In this document: positions 1 to 8,879 of the stretch, in pieces
How positions within the stretch are numbered: position 1 is the stretch's first letter
Layout: each line of letters starts with the position of its first letter
Assembly (NCBI RefSeq): GCF_000292915.1
Contig: NC_018513.1
Coordinates: 1,798,001 to 1,862,000 of the forward strand
Reading direction: 5' to 3'
DNA: 64,000 nt
From: Burkholderia cepacia GG4
Lineage (GTDB): Bacteria; Pseudomonadota; Gammaproteobacteria; Burkholderiales; Burkholderiaceae
Made by a program: the position numbers and the translations under genes
The notes under the pieces: generated by a model
Told to the model about the DNA's origin: nothing
The model's database searches: none
The model's input: the letters and a program-made list of their open reading frames with translations, nothing else

Positions 1-249
1 GACGCGGTCGCCGGCCTTCCAGCGCGTGACCGCCGCACCTGCCGCGACCACGACGCCTGCGAGTTCGTGGCCCGGCACATGCGGCAGCACGATGTCCGGG
101 TCGTGCCCCATCCAGCCGTGCCAGTCGCTGCGGCACACGCCGGTTGCCTTGACTTCGATCACGACGCCGTCGGGTGCCGGTGTCGGATCGTCGACGTTCA
201 TCAACCGCGGCGCGGCGCCGAATGCTTCATAGACGACTGCTTTCACCAT
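1..249 (-). CDS. zinc-dependent alcohol dehydrogenase, N-terminal part
   Basis: The gene runs off the left edge; only the first 83 codons are present. The translation starts [14 protein letters not shown] and contains the GroES-like catalytic-domain signature of medium-chain zinc alcohol dehydrogenases: a zinc-ligand Cys in [11 protein letters not shown] and the PGHELAGVV segment with the conserved His-Glu. The ATG follows an AGGAGG ribosome site at about 253-258. The family oxidises alcohols with NAD(P)+ using a catalytic zinc. Its promoter faces that of the Lrp/AsnC gene that begins at 380, so that regulator may control it (inference). Substrate cannot be told from this fragment. Confidence 0.9.
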   Translation of the reverse strand, partial: MVKAVVYEAFGAAPRLMNVDDPTPAPDGVVIEVKATGVCRSDWHGWMGHDPDIVLPHVPGHELAGVVVAAGAAVTRWKAGDRV

Positions 250-379
250 TTCCTCCTGAATCGAATGACTCTTTCAATGTAGCGCGAAAGGAGTGGATTT
301 ATCTTTCGTTTTACGATTGAGAGACGGGTATTTTTGCGATAGCCTTGCGACCATCGCGCGGTTGCCGCAAGGAGCTTTC

Positions 380-844
380 ATGGAACAACTGGACAGGATC
401 GATCGCGGCATGCTCGACATGCTCCAGCAGGACGGGCGCGTGTCGAATGCTCGACTCGCCGAAGCATTCTCGCTGAGCGAGACGTCCTGCTGGCGTCGGC
501 TCAGACGGCTGGAGGAAGCGGGGTTGATCGCGGGCTATCACGCGCGGCTCGACCGCAGAAAGCTCGGGTTCGGCGTGATGGCGTTCGTGCAGATTGTTTG
601 CACGCAGCACAGCGAGGAGGTGACGGCCGAGTTCGAGCGCCTGATCCAGGCAAGCCCCAACGTGCTTGCGTGCGACAACACGACCGGCGAAGCGGATTTT
701 CTGCTGCAGGTGGTGGCAGCCGATCTCGACGACTACAGTCACTTCGTCGAAAGGGTGCTGCGCAAACTGCCGGGCGTGCTGAGCATCCGCTCGAACCTGT
801 CGCTGCGGCAGTTGAAGTCGACGCAGCGGCTGCCGATAGCGTGA
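380..844 (+). CDS. Lrp/AsnC family transcriptional regulator
   Basis: A 154-residue protein of usual Lrp/AsnC length. Residues 1-60 form the winged helix-turn-helix (MEQLDRIDRGMLDMLQQDGR, then LAEAFSLSETSCWRRLRRLEEAGLI). Residues about 70-145 form the RAM ligand-binding fold, with a GEADFLLQVV segment. The start at 380 is chosen because AGGAG lies 5-9 bases upstream and the helix-turn-helix begins there; the reading frame is open further upstream without support. It is divergent from the zinc alcohol dehydrogenase, the most likely target. The effector, probably an amino acid, is not determined by the sequence. Confidence 0.93.
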   Translation: MEQLDRIDRGMLDMLQQDGRVSNARLAEAFSLSETSCWRRLRRLEEAGLIAGYHARLDRRKLGFGVMAFVQIVCTQHSEEVTAEFERLIQASPNVLACDNTTGEADFLLQVVAADLDDYSHFVERVLRKLPGVLSIRSNLSLRQLKSTQRLPIA

Positions 845-878
845 CGGCGCGCACCGGCGCGCGTGCATGCGAGCGCGG

Positions 879-1244
879 TCAGTCGGCCAGCCGCTTGTCG
901 GCGAGCGCCTTGCAGCAGTCTTCGTACACCCATTGGACGAGTTTTGCCCGGTAGTCGAGGTCGTCGGTATCGACGATTTCCTCGACCGCGTCGCGCGCCC
1001 AGGACGCGTCGACAAAGCCGGCGTGCCGCTTCGCGATGTCCTGCGCGAGCGCGGCCAGCTTCGCGATTGCGAGCCAGTCGGACTGCCGGTGATGGCGGTC
1101 GAGCCAGCGGTGGGCGGCCTGCACCTGGAATGACGCGTCCGGCCAGGACTCGTTGAGGTAAAACGCGCCAAGATTGCCGCAGGTGAGCCAGCACAGCAGC
1201 TCCAGGCGATCTTGCGAGCCGAGGATATGGGATGCGTCGGTCAT
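879..1244 (-). CDS. conserved hypothetical protein, about 121 residues
   Basis: I do not recognise a named family. The protein begins MTDASHILGSQDRLELLCWL and is largely helical, with Trp-, Leu- and Asp-rich segments (WLTCGNLGAFYLNESWPDA, WARDAVEEIVDTDDLDYRAK). It has no signal peptide or membrane segment, so it is probably cytosolic. A GTG twelve bases further upstream (1256) could also start it; neither start has a good Shine-Dalgarno. It is convergent with the Lrp gene, from which it is separated by only 34 bases. Codon use fits the rest of the window, which argues that it is a real gene. Confidence 0.65.
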   Translation of the reverse strand: MTDASHILGSQDRLELLCWLTCGNLGAFYLNESWPDASFQVQAAHRWLDRHHRQSDWLAIAKLAALAQDIAKRHAGFVDASWARDAVEEIVDTDDLDYRAKLVQWVYEDCCKALADKRLAD

Positions 1245-1500
1245 GGCAGCGCTCACGAAAGCATCGATTCCGGGTGGCGCGGCCTGCAGCGGCCGGCGCC
1301 GATACTAAAAACATAGCACGATGCGGGCCACGTGGTGCGCCGGCGTGGCGCGGATGCCGCAGCCGGGGAAAACGGGCGGCCGGCCACCGTTGCGCGGGCG
1401 ATTGCGCAGCCCGTCCGGCGGAGTGTGCGGCCTCGTTCGACAGCATCGCGGTGCCGCGCCACACTCGTTAGAATGACCGTTTTCCGGGAGACAGGAAGCG

Positions 1501-2937
1501 ATGAAAATCTACGACCAGTTCTACATCGACGGCGCATGGCGCAAACCGGCCGGAACGGGCACGATCGACGTGATCGACTCGGGTACCGAGGCCGTGATCG
1601 GCCGGATTCCGGAGGGCGTGGCGTCCGACGCGCAGGACGCGATCCGCGCGGCGCGCGCCGCGTTCGACGCCTGGGCCGCGACGCCGGCAGCGACGCGCGC
1701 GGGTTACCTGCGCAAGATCGTCGAGCGCCTGCAGGCGCGCAGCGAGGAACTCGCGCAGTCGATCACCGGCGAGGTCGGGATGCCGATCAAGCTGTCACGC
1801 GCGATCCAGGTTGGCGGCCCGATCTACAACTGGAAGGCATACGCGAAGCTCGCCGAATCGTTCGAATTCGAGGCGACGGTCGGCAACTCGCTGGTGGTGC
1901 GCGAGCCGGTCGGCGTCGTCGCTGCGATCACGCCGTGGAACTATCCGCTCAACCAGGTCACGCTGAAGGTCGCGCCGGCACTCGCGGCCGGCTGCACGGT
2001 CGTCCTGAAGCCGTCCGAGGTCGCACCGCTCAACGCGTTCATGCTCGCCGAGGCGATCCACGAAGCGGGCCTGCCGCCGGGCGTGTTCAACCTCGTGTGC
2101 GGCTACGGCCCGGTCGTCGGCGAGGTGCTGGCCACCGATCCGGACGTCGACATGGTGTCGTTTACGGGCTCGACGCGCGCCGGCAAGCGGGTGGCCGAAC
2201 TCGCGGCCGCGGGCGTCAAGCGCGTCGCGCTCGAACTGGGCGGCAAGTCGGCGTCGGTGATCCTCGACGATGCCGATTTCGCGGCGGCGGTGAAGGGCAC
2301 GGTCAACGCGTGCTACCTGAACGCGGGCCAGACCTGTTCGGCGCACACGCGGATGCTGGTGCCGGAGGCACGCTACGACGAGGCGCGCGAGATTGCGAAG
2401 GCGGCCGCCGAAGCGTACGTCGCGGGCGATCCGCGCGAGGAGGCGACGCGCCTGGGCGCACTCGCATCGGCCGTGCAGCAGCAGCGCGTGCAGGCGTACA
2501 TCCAGCGCGGCATCGACGATGGCGCGGAGCTCGTGACGGGCGGCACGGGCCTGCCGGAAGGGCTCGCGAAGGGTTTCTTCGTGAAGCCGACCGTGTTCGG
2601 TCGCGTCGATCCGAAATCGGCGATCGCGCAGGAGGAAATCTTCGGGCCGGTGCTGTCGATCATCACGTATCGCGACGAAGACGAGGCCGTGCGCATCGCG
2701 AACGATTCGCCGTACGGGCTCGGCGGCGCGGTCTGGGCGGGCAGCGACGAACGCGCGATGCGCGTGGCGCGCCGCATCCGCACGGGCCAGGTCGACATCA
2801 ACGGCGGCACGTGGAACGGCGCCGCACCGTTCGGCGGCTACAAGCAGTCGGGCCACGGCCGCGAGAACGGCGTGTACGGGCTCGAGGAGTATCTCGAGTA
2901 CAAGTCGATGCAGCTCAAGCCGTCGAATCCGGCCTGA
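1501..2937 (+). CDS. NAD(P)+-dependent aldehyde dehydrogenase
   Basis: A 478-residue aldehyde dehydrogenase of normal family length that oxidises an aldehyde to the acid with NAD(P)+. Visible family motifs are the ITPWNYPL segment with the Asn that stabilises the thiohemiacetal, the GSTRAGKRV turn of the nucleotide fold, the general-base Glu in ALELGGKSA, the catalytic Cys in NAGQTCSA, and [10 protein letters not shown] near residue 380. The start has GGGAGA about 12 bases upstream and the canonical opening YIDGAW. It stands alone and is followed by a strong terminator at 2962. The substrate is unknown; aliphatic or betaine-type aldehydes are possible. Confidence 0.95.
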   Translation: MKIYDQFYIDGAWRKPAGTGTIDVIDSGTEAVIGRIPEGVASDAQDAIRAARAAFDAWAATPAATRAGYLRKIVERLQARSEELAQSITGEVGMPIKLSRAIQVGGPIYNWKAYAKLAESFEFEATVGNSLVVREPVGVVAAITPWNYPLNQVTLKVAPALAAGCTVVLKPSEVAPLNAFMLAEAIHEAGLPPGVFNLVCGYGPVVGEVLATDPDVDMVSFTGSTRAGKRVAELAAAGVKRVALELGGKSASVILDDADFAAAVKGTVNACYLNAGQTCSAHTRMLVPEARYDEAREIAKAAAEAYVAGDPREEATRLGALASAVQQQRVQAYIQRGIDDGAELVTGGTGLPEGLAKGFFVKPTVFGRVDPKSAIAQEEIFGPVLSIITYRDEDEAVRIANDSPYGLGGAVWAGSDERAMRVARRIRTGQVDINGGTWNGAAPFGGYKQSGHGRENGVYGLEEYLEYKSMQLKPSNPA

Positions 2938-2961
2938 GTGCATCCCCCGGCAGGACCCGCA

Positions 2962-2987
2962 ACGGCACGCTCGCGTGCCGTTTTTTT
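2962..2987 (+). terminator. Rho-independent terminator after the aldehyde dehydrogenase
   Basis: Perfect 8-bp arms ACGGCACG (2962-2969) and CGTGCCGT (2974-2981) with a CTCG loop, followed directly by seven T. It lies 25 bases after the aldehyde dehydrogenase stop and separates it from the nitronate monooxygenase gene. Confidence 0.9.
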
Positions 2988-3073
2988 ATTGACGGCCGTC
3001 AAGGTGCGTGCCGGTGGATCGTCGATCATCGCGTTTCCGATTTCCGATTTCCGATGTTTCGACGAGGTTCCAG

Positions 3074-4264
3074 ATGACCGTACGCACTTCCTTCCCGCCG
3101 CTCACGATTCGCGGCCGCACCTTGCTGCCCGTGGTGCAGGGCGGCATGGGCGTCGGCATTTCCGCGCACCGCCTCGCGGGCAGCGTCGCGCGCGAAGGCG
3201 CGCTCGGCACGATCGCGAGCATCGACCTGCGCCACCATCATGCGGACCTGCTCGCACGCTGTCGCGCGCAACCCGACCGCGCGACGCTCGAGGCCGCGAA
3301 CCTCGACGCGCTGGCCCGCGAGATCCGTCTCGCGAAGACCTACAGCGCAGGGCGCGGGATGATCGCGGTCAACGTGATGAAGGCGGTCAGCGCGCATGCG
3401 GACTACGTGCGCGTCGCGTGCGACGCGGGCGCGGACGCGATCGTGATGGGCGCCGGTTTGCCGCTCGATCTGCCGGACCTCACGCAAGGCCGCGACATCG
3501 CGCTGATCCCGATCCTGTCGGACAGCCGAGGGATCGCGCTGGTGCTGAAGAAGTGGATGAAGAAGGGGCGGTTGCCCGATGCGCTCGTGATCGAGCATCC
3601 GGCGCATGCGGGCGGGCACCTCGGCGTCACGCAGATCGACGACATGCACGACGCGCGCTTCGACTTCGCGCGCGTGCTCGACGAGACCGCGCAGGTGATG
3701 GCGTCGCTCGGCCTCGCGCGCGAGGCGATTCCGCTGATCGTCGCGGGCGGGATCAACAGTCACGATACGGTGCGCGCGGCGCTCGCGGCCGGCGCGAACG
3801 GCGTGCAGGTCGGGACACCGTTCGCGGTCACGGAAGAAGGCGACGCGCATCCGAACTTCAAGCGCGTGCTGGTCGACGCAGCGCCGGACGACATCGTCGA
3901 ATTCGTCAGCGTGACGGGGCTGCCCGCGCGCGCGGTGAAGACGCCGTGGCTCGATCGCTACCTGCGCAACGAAACGCGCATCCGCACCAAGCTCGGCGCG
4001 TTCAAGCAGCGCTGCCCGACCGCGCTCGAATGCCTGAGCGTCTGCGGGCTGCGCGACGGCATCGAGAAGTTCGGCCATTTCTGCATCGACACGCGGCTCG
4101 CGGCCGCGCTGCGCGGCGACGTCGCGAACGGGCTGTTCTTCCGCGGCCGCGAAGCGCTGCCGTTCGGCAATGCGATCCGCAGCGTGCGCGACCTGCTCGA
4201 CCTGCTGCTGACGGGCCGTGCGATGGAGCCTGCGGCAAACCGTCCGATGTTTACGCTGGCTTGA
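3074..4264 (+). CDS. nitronate monooxygenase family flavoprotein
   Basis: A 396-residue FMN TIM-barrel protein of the nitronate monooxygenase (2-nitropropane dioxygenase) family. The N-terminal VVQGGMGVGIS segment, the AGADAIVMGAGLPLDLP strand, the HPAHAGGHLG motif bearing the family's conserved His, and the FMN-phosphate loop VAGGINSHDTVRAALAAGA are visible. It is longer than class I nitronate monooxygenases, with an extra C-terminal region rich in Cys (CPTALECLSVCGLRDG), typical of the longer YrpB-like group whose substrate is unclear. The start at 3074 has GAGG eight bases upstream. A second family member lies at 51297-52397. Confidence 0.88.
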   Translation: MTVRTSFPPLTIRGRTLLPVVQGGMGVGISAHRLAGSVAREGALGTIASIDLRHHHADLLARCRAQPDRATLEAANLDALAREIRLAKTYSAGRGMIAVNVMKAVSAHADYVRVACDAGADAIVMGAGLPLDLPDLTQGRDIALIPILSDSRGIALVLKKWMKKGRLPDALVIEHPAHAGGHLGVTQIDDMHDARFDFARVLDETAQVMASLGLAREAIPLIVAGGINSHDTVRAALAAGANGVQVGTPFAVTEEGDAHPNFKRVLVDAAPDDIVEFVSVTGLPARAVKTPWLDRYLRNETRIRTKLGAFKQRCPTALECLSVCGLRDGIEKFGHFCIDTRLAAALRGDVANGLFFRGREALPFGNAIRSVRDLLDLLLTGRAMEPAANRPMFTLA

Positions 4265-4329
4265 CGGATATCAAGACGCCGGAAAGACCCTATAGGCAGA
4301 ATGGAATACATTCTTCAAGGGTCCGTACC

Positions 4330-4971
4330 ATGCATAAAACGATTCGAACCTGTGTCACCGCTGCCGCGGTCGCGGCGAGCCTCGTCGCGATGCCTTCGCT
4401 GTCGCATGCGGCGTCGCCGGGCGACGGCATCAACCAGGGTGACGTACTGGTCCGCCTGCGCGCGATCAGCATCCAGCCGAACGAGCGCGCGAGCGACACG
4501 CTCGGCGCGATCAATACCGGCGTGAACAACGCGATCGTGCCGGAGCTCGACTTCACCTACATGATCCGCGACTACCTGGGCGTGGAGCTGATCCTCGCCA
4601 CGTCGCGGCACCAGATGACGTCGAGCCTCGGCAATCTCGGCGGCGTGGGCGTGCTGCCGCCGACGCTGCTGCTGCAGTACCACTTCAACCATGCCGGCAA
4701 GGTGCGTCCGTACGTCGGCGCGGGCCTGAACTACACGTACTTCTACAACAACGGGCTCAACGTCGGCGGCCAGGGTGTGTCGATCAACAAGAGCAGCTTC
4801 GGCCCGGCGCTGCAGTTCGGCGTCGACGTGCAGCTCACGAAGAAGGTGTTCATGAACGTCGACGTGAAGAAGATCTGGATGAGTACCGATGCGACGCTCG
4901 GCGACAAGGGCATCGGCACGCTGCACATCGATCCGCTGATCGTCGGCGTGGGCGTCGGGATGAAGTTCTAG
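4330..4971 (+). CDS. ompW: OmpW family outer membrane protein
   Basis: A 213-residue exported beta-barrel protein. Residues 1-28 form a Sec signal peptide ending SLSHA-A. The mature part has the OmpW layout: GDVLVRLRAISIQPN at the start, PELDFTYMIRDYLGVELILATSRH, LLLQYHF, RPYVGAGLNYTYFY, and a terminal strand GVGVGMKF ending in Phe as required for BAM insertion. OmpW forms a narrow eight-stranded channel in the outer membrane for small hydrophobic molecules. The start is set by the signal peptide; AAGGG lies 12-16 bases upstream. It is followed by a terminator at 5003. Confidence 0.93.
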   Translation: MHKTIRTCVTAAAVAASLVAMPSLSHAASPGDGINQGDVLVRLRAISIQPNERASDTLGAINTGVNNAIVPELDFTYMIRDYLGVELILATSRHQMTSSLGNLGGVGVLPPTLLLQYHFNHAGKVRPYVGAGLNYTYFYNNGLNVGGQGVSINKSSFGPALQFGVDVQLTKKVFMNVDVKKIWMSTDATLGDKGIGTLHIDPLIVGVGVGMKF

Positions 4972-5002
4972 ACGCCCTCGGAAAAGAACAGAGTTGGGGT
5001 TG

Positions 5003-5035
5003 GCGGCATGGCAGTCGGCATGCCGCTCTTTTTTT
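5003..5035 (+). terminator. Rho-independent terminator after ompW
   Basis: Arms GCGGCATG (5003-5010) and CATGCCGC (5019-5026) with an eight-base loop, then CT and a run of seven T at 5029-5035. It lies between two convergent genes and serves ompW. Confidence 0.85.
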
Positions 5036-5046
5036 GTGCGGCGGCT

Positions 5047-5250
5047 TTACAGCTTGTCGTACTGAAAGCGCATCGCAGTGCCTTCGCGCGTGATGCGCTC
5101 CCACACCGTGCGTTTTTCGTCGTCGCTCAGGAACACCCAGTTCGACACTTCGGCGGCCGTGCGGCCGCAACCCTTGCAGACTTCGTCGAAGAGGGTCGAG
5201 CATACGCCGATGCAGGGGCTGTCGGGCAGGTCGTGGAGATTGGAGGCCAT
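5047..5250 (-). CDS. DUF1289 domain-containing small cysteine-rich protein
   Basis: A 67-residue protein whose central part, SPCIGVCSTLFDEVCKGCGRT, has the four-Cys arrangement of DUF1289, followed by the conserved W (SNWVFLSDDEKRTVWERI). The cysteines suggest a metal centre, which is an inference. Family members are short cytosolic proteins of unknown role found across proteobacteria. It is convergent with ompW and faces the potF promoter region upstream. Confidence 0.88.
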   Translation of the reverse strand: MASNLHDLPDSPCIGVCSTLFDEVCKGCGRTAAEVSNWVFLSDDEKRTVWERITREGTAMRFQYDKL

Positions 5251-5491
5251 CGGAAAGGTTTGCGCTTTGAATCGTCAGGGCGTCATTTTAATGCATCGGG
5301 GTGACGCGGCCCGGCCGCGATGTCGGCGGGGCAATGGCCACCCGTTCGGACGGTTTCGGCGCCGCTTTCTTTTCCTGATGGACAGCCGCCGATTACCCGA
5401 TAGAATTCCCCCGGAACGCCCCGCCGCACGGGCCGCCCGCGCGGCTTGTCGCGGGAATCTGTTCCGTTTGCGCGACACCGCCATGATTTTT

Positions 5492-5520
5492 TTGTGACGC
5501 AGCGCGAATGATGGTAGTTT
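5492..5520 (+). promoter_or_regulatory. candidate promoter of the polyamine transport operon
   Basis: TTGTGA (5492-5497) and TAGTTT (5515-5520) are separated by 17 bases, and TGG precedes the second box as in an extended -10. The 361-base region 5251-5611 holds no gene; this is the best sigma-70-like match before potF. It is a moderate match only, judged by eye. Confidence 0.35.
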
Positions 5521-5611
5521 TCGGGGTTTTCGAGGGGCGGCGCGCCAGAATGTGCCGCCATGACGAGGCAGACGGCAGCCGGACACACGGTCCGGCCGGA
5601 GGGAGAACGGG

Positions 5612-6706
5612 ATGAAAGCAAAGGTAGTGGGCCGGTTCGCAGCGCTCGCGCTGTGCGTGGGTGCATCGGCGGCAGCAGCGAAGGATACGCAGCTCAATGT
5701 CTATAACTGGTCGGACTACATTGCGAAGGACACGATCCCGAACTTCGAGAAGCAGGCGGGCGTCAAGGTCCGCTACGACAACTACGACAGCGACGATACG
5801 CTGCAGGCGAAGCTGCTGACGGGCAGCTCGGGTTACGACATCGTCGTGCCGACCAGCAACTACGCGGGCAAGCAGATCGCGGCCGGCATCTTCACGCCGC
5901 TCGACAAGTCGAAGCTGCCGAACCTCAAGTACCTCGATCCGCAACTGATGGCGCTCGTCGCCGGTGCGGACCCGGGCAACAAGTTCTCGGTGCCCTGGGC
6001 GTACGGCACGACCGGCCTCGCGTACAACCTGACGAAGGCGCAACAGGCGCTCGGCAAGGTCCCGCTCGACAACTGGGACATCCTGTTCAAGCCGGAAAAC
6101 CTCTCGAAGCTGAAGACCTGCGGCGTGTCGGTGCTCGACGCGCCGGACCAGATGTTCGCGGCGGCGCTGCACTACATCGGCAAGGATCCGATGAGCACGA
6201 ACCCGGCCGACTACAAGGCCGCGATGGACGTGCTGAAGAAGATCCGCCCGTACATCACGCAGTTCAACTCGTCGGGCTACATCAACGACCTGGTCGGCGG
6301 CGACATCTGCTTCGCGTTCGGCTGGTCGGGCGACGTCGTGATCGCGAAGCATCGCGCGATCGAAGCGAAGAAGCCGTACAAGGTCGAGTACTACATTCCG
6401 AAGGGCGGCGCGCCGGTGTGGTTCGACGTGATGGCGATCCCGAAGGACGCGAAGAACAAGGACGCGGCGCTGCAGTGGATCAACTACATCGAGGATCCGA
6501 AGGTGCACGCGGCGATCACGAACGCCGTGTACTACCCGAGCGCGAACGCCGAGGCCCGCAAGTACGTGCGGCCGGACGTCGCGAACGACCCGGCCGTCTA
6601 CCCGCCGGCCGACGTCGTGAAGACGCTGTTCCTGCTCAAGCCGCTGCCGCCTGAGATCCAGCGTCTGCAGACGCGTCTGTGGACCGAGCTGAAATCGGGC
6701 CGCTGA
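5612..6706 (+). CDS. potF: periplasmic putrescine/polyamine-binding protein
   Basis: A 364-residue periplasmic solute-binding protein. Residues 1-22 are a signal peptide (MKAKVVGRFAALALCVGASA). The mature protein opens LNVYNWSDYIAKDTIPNFEK, the hallmark of PotD/PotF-type polyamine binders, whose Trp and Tyr line the diamine site; SNYAGKQIAAG and FGWSGDVV also fit. It captures putrescine or related polyamines and passes them to PotH/PotI. GGAGGGAGAACGGG precedes the ATG. It is the first gene of potFGHI; the 86-base gap to potG contains a small CCCCTGGTACCCCCGGGGG dyad that could lower downstream expression (inference). Confidence 0.93.
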   Translation: MKAKVVGRFAALALCVGASAAAAKDTQLNVYNWSDYIAKDTIPNFEKQAGVKVRYDNYDSDDTLQAKLLTGSSGYDIVVPTSNYAGKQIAAGIFTPLDKSKLPNLKYLDPQLMALVAGADPGNKFSVPWAYGTTGLAYNLTKAQQALGKVPLDNWDILFKPENLSKLKTCGVSVLDAPDQMFAAALHYIGKDPMSTNPADYKAAMDVLKKIRPYITQFNSSGYINDLVGGDICFAFGWSGDVVIAKHRAIEAKKPYKVEYYIPKGGAPVWFDVMAIPKDAKNKDAALQWINYIEDPKVHAAITNAVYYPSANAEARKYVRPDVANDPAVYPPADVVKTLFLLKPLPPEIQRLQTRLWTELKSGR

Positions 6707-6792
6707 CGCGAGCCGGCATTGCCCAGCAGTCATGAAGCCCCTGGTACCCCCGGGGGCTTTGTTCGTCAAACGCAGGAGAGAAGCAGCACATC

Positions 6793-7953
6793 ATGAATAG
6801 CCAGTCGGGTGCGCCGGTCGCGGGCGCACCGTCCTTCGTTCCTTCGTCCGGCGCCGATGCGCGCGCCGAGAATTTTGTCCAGATCATCGACGTCGTCAAG
6901 AAATTCGGCGAGACGGAAGTGGTGCGCAGCGTGAACCTGACGGTGCGCCAGGGCGAGCTGTTCGCGCTGCTCGGCAGTTCGGGCTCCGGCAAGTCGACGC
7001 TGCTGCGGATGCTTGCCGGTCTCGAGACGGTCACGTCGGGCAAGATCCTGATCGACGGCGAGGACCTCGCACAGATGCCGCCGTACAAGCGGCCCGTGAA
7101 CATGATGTTCCAGTCGTATGCGCTGTTCCCGCACATGTCCGTCGAATCGAACGTCGCATACGGCCTGAAGCAGGAAGGCACGCCGAAGGCCGAGCTGAAG
7201 GAGCGCGTGGCCGCGGCGCTCGAACTCGTGCAGATGAGCAAGTACGCGAAGCGCAAGCCGCATCAGCTGTCCGGCGGCCAGCAGCAGCGCGTCGCGCTCG
7301 CCCGTTCGCTGGTCAAGCGCCCGAAGGTGCTGCTGCTCGACGAGCCGATGTCGGCGCTCGACAAGCAGATCCGCCAGCGCACGCAGATCGAGCTCGTCAA
7401 CATCCTGAACAAGGTCGGCGTCACCTGCATCATGGTCACGCACGACCAGGAAGAGGCGATGACGATGGCGAACCGGCTCGCCGTGATGAGCGAAGGGCAG
7501 ATCGTGCAGATCGGCTCGCCGAACGAAGTCTACGAATATCCGAACAGCCGCTTCTCGGCCGAGTTCATCGGCTCGACCAACCTGTTCGACGGCGTCACCG
7601 TCGAGGACGAACCCGACTACGTGTACATCGAATCGCCGGAGTTGCCGAGCCGGCTGTACGTGAGCCACGGGATCACGGGGCCGCTCGGGATGCCGGTCAC
7701 GGTGTCGGTGCGCCCCGAGCGGATCGCGCTCACGCGCAAGCCGCCCGAAGGCGCGTTCAACTGGGCGCACGGCAGGATCAGCAACGTCGCTTACATGGGC
7801 GGCTATTCGCTGTATCACGTGAAGCTCGACGCGGGCAAGACGGTGATCGCGAACGTGTCGAGCCTCGCGATCACCGAGCTCGACACGCCGGCGCTCGGCG
7901 ACGAGATCTACGTGCGCTGGAGCGCGACCGCAGGCGTGGTGCTGACGTCATGA
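6793..7953 (+). CDS. potG: polyamine ABC transporter ATP-binding protein
   Basis: A 386-residue ABC ATPase. The Walker A GSSGSGKST lies near residue 66, the Q-loop in MMFQSYALFPHMSV, the signature LSGGQQQRVALARSL, Walker B VLLLDEPMSALD and the switch His in MVTHDQEEAMTM. The C-terminal 120 residues form the TOBE regulatory domain (GMPVTVSVRPERIAL). It energises polyamine import by the PotHI permease. The stop overlaps the potH start by ATGA (7950-7953), indicating translational coupling. Length and motifs match PotG/PotA. Confidence 0.95.
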   Translation: MNSQSGAPVAGAPSFVPSSGADARAENFVQIIDVVKKFGETEVVRSVNLTVRQGELFALLGSSGSGKSTLLRMLAGLETVTSGKILIDGEDLAQMPPYKRPVNMMFQSYALFPHMSVESNVAYGLKQEGTPKAELKERVAAALELVQMSKYAKRKPHQLSGGQQQRVALARSLVKRPKVLLLDEPMSALDKQIRQRTQIELVNILNKVGVTCIMVTHDQEEAMTMANRLAVMSEGQIVQIGSPNEVYEYPNSRFSAEFIGSTNLFDGVTVEDEPDYVYIESPELPSRLYVSHGITGPLGMPVTVSVRPERIALTRKPPEGAFNWAHGRISNVAYMGGYSLYHVKLDAGKTVIANVSSLAITELDTPALGDEIYVRWSATAGVVLTS

Positions 7954-8879
7954 GCACGCTCAAGTCCCTGCTCGCGTGGCCCGTGCGGCGCTTCAACCTG
8001 ACCGGCGGCTCGGCGGTCGTCGCGGGGCCGTACACGTGGCTCGTGCTGTTCTTCCTCGTGCCGTTCGTGCTGGTCGTGAAGATCAGCTTCGCGGAGCTGC
8101 AGCTCGGCATCCCGCCGTACACGGAGCTCGCGTCGTACGCGGACGGCGTGGTGCACATCGCGCTGAACCTGTCGCACTACGCGTTCCTGCTCACCGACAG
8201 CCTGTATTTCGCGACCTACGTGAATTCGGTGATGGTCGCCGCGATCACGACGCTGCTGTGCTTGCTGATCGGCTATCCGATGGCGTATTACATCGCGCGT
8301 TCGAACCCGGCGACCCGCAACCTGCTGATGATGGGCGTGATGCTGCCGTTCTGGACGTCGTTCCTGATCCGCGTCTACGCGTGGATCGGGATCCTGAAGA
8401 ACAACGGGCTCTTGAACAACTTCCTGATGTGGATCGGGCTGACTCACACGCCGATCGAGCTGTACCGCACGAACTACGCGGTCTACATCGGGATGGTGTA
8501 TTCGTACCTGCCGTTCCTCGTGATGCCGCTGTACGCGCACCTCGTCAAGATGGACCTGCGCCTGCTCGAAGCCGCGTACGACCTCGGCGCGAAGCCGTGG
8601 CGGGCATTCGTGCAGATCACGCTGCCGCTGTCGAAGAACGGCATCATCGCGGGCTGCCTGCTGGTGTTCATCCCGGCGGTCGGCGAGTACGTGATTCCGG
8701 AACTGCTCGGCGGCGCGAACACGCTGATGATCGGCCGCGTGATGTGGAATGAGTTCTTCAACAACGCAGACTGGCCGATGGCGTCGGCCGTGACCTGCGC
8801 GATGGTGCTGCTGCTGCTCGTGCCGATGGCGATGTTCCAGCACTTCCAGGCGAAGGAGCAGGAGGGCCGCCGTCGATGA
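7950..8879 (+). CDS. potH: polyamine ABC transporter permease PotH
   Basis: A 309-residue inner-membrane permease with six predicted membrane segments. It begins after a short cytosolic N-terminus (WLVLFFLVPFVLVVKISF). The EAA coupling loop that contacts the ATPase is at about residues 205-225 (EAAYDLGAKPWRAFVQITLP). It pairs with PotI to form the polyamine channel. The start codon overlaps the potG stop and its own stop overlaps the potI start, again by ATGA, so the three genes are coupled. Confidence 0.94.
   Translation: MSTLKSLLAWPVRRFNLTGGSAVVAGPYTWLVLFFLVPFVLVVKISFAELQLGIPPYTELASYADGVVHIALNLSHYAFLLTDSLYFATYVNSVMVAAITTLLCLLIGYPMAYYIARSNPATRNLLMMGVMLPFWTSFLIRVYAWIGILKNNGLLNNFLMWIGLTHTPIELYRTNYAVYIGMVYSYLPFLVMPLYAHLVKMDLRLLEAAYDLGAKPWRAFVQITLPLSKNGIIAGCLLVFIPAVGEYVIPELLGGANTLMIGRVMWNEFFNNADWPMASAVTCAMVLLLLVPMAMFQHFQAKEQEGRRR

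Noticed and set aside
5560..5600. A sigma-54 promoter before potF
   Set aside because: GG and GC pairs are present by chance, but no TGGCAC-N5-TTGC arrangement with the right spacing occurs; a sigma-70-like promoter at 5492 fits better.
6730..6760. An intrinsic terminator between potF and potG
   Set aside because: The CCCCTGGTACCCCCGGGGG dyad is followed by a short mixed TTTG stretch only, and potG needs to be expressed with potF; at most it attenuates.
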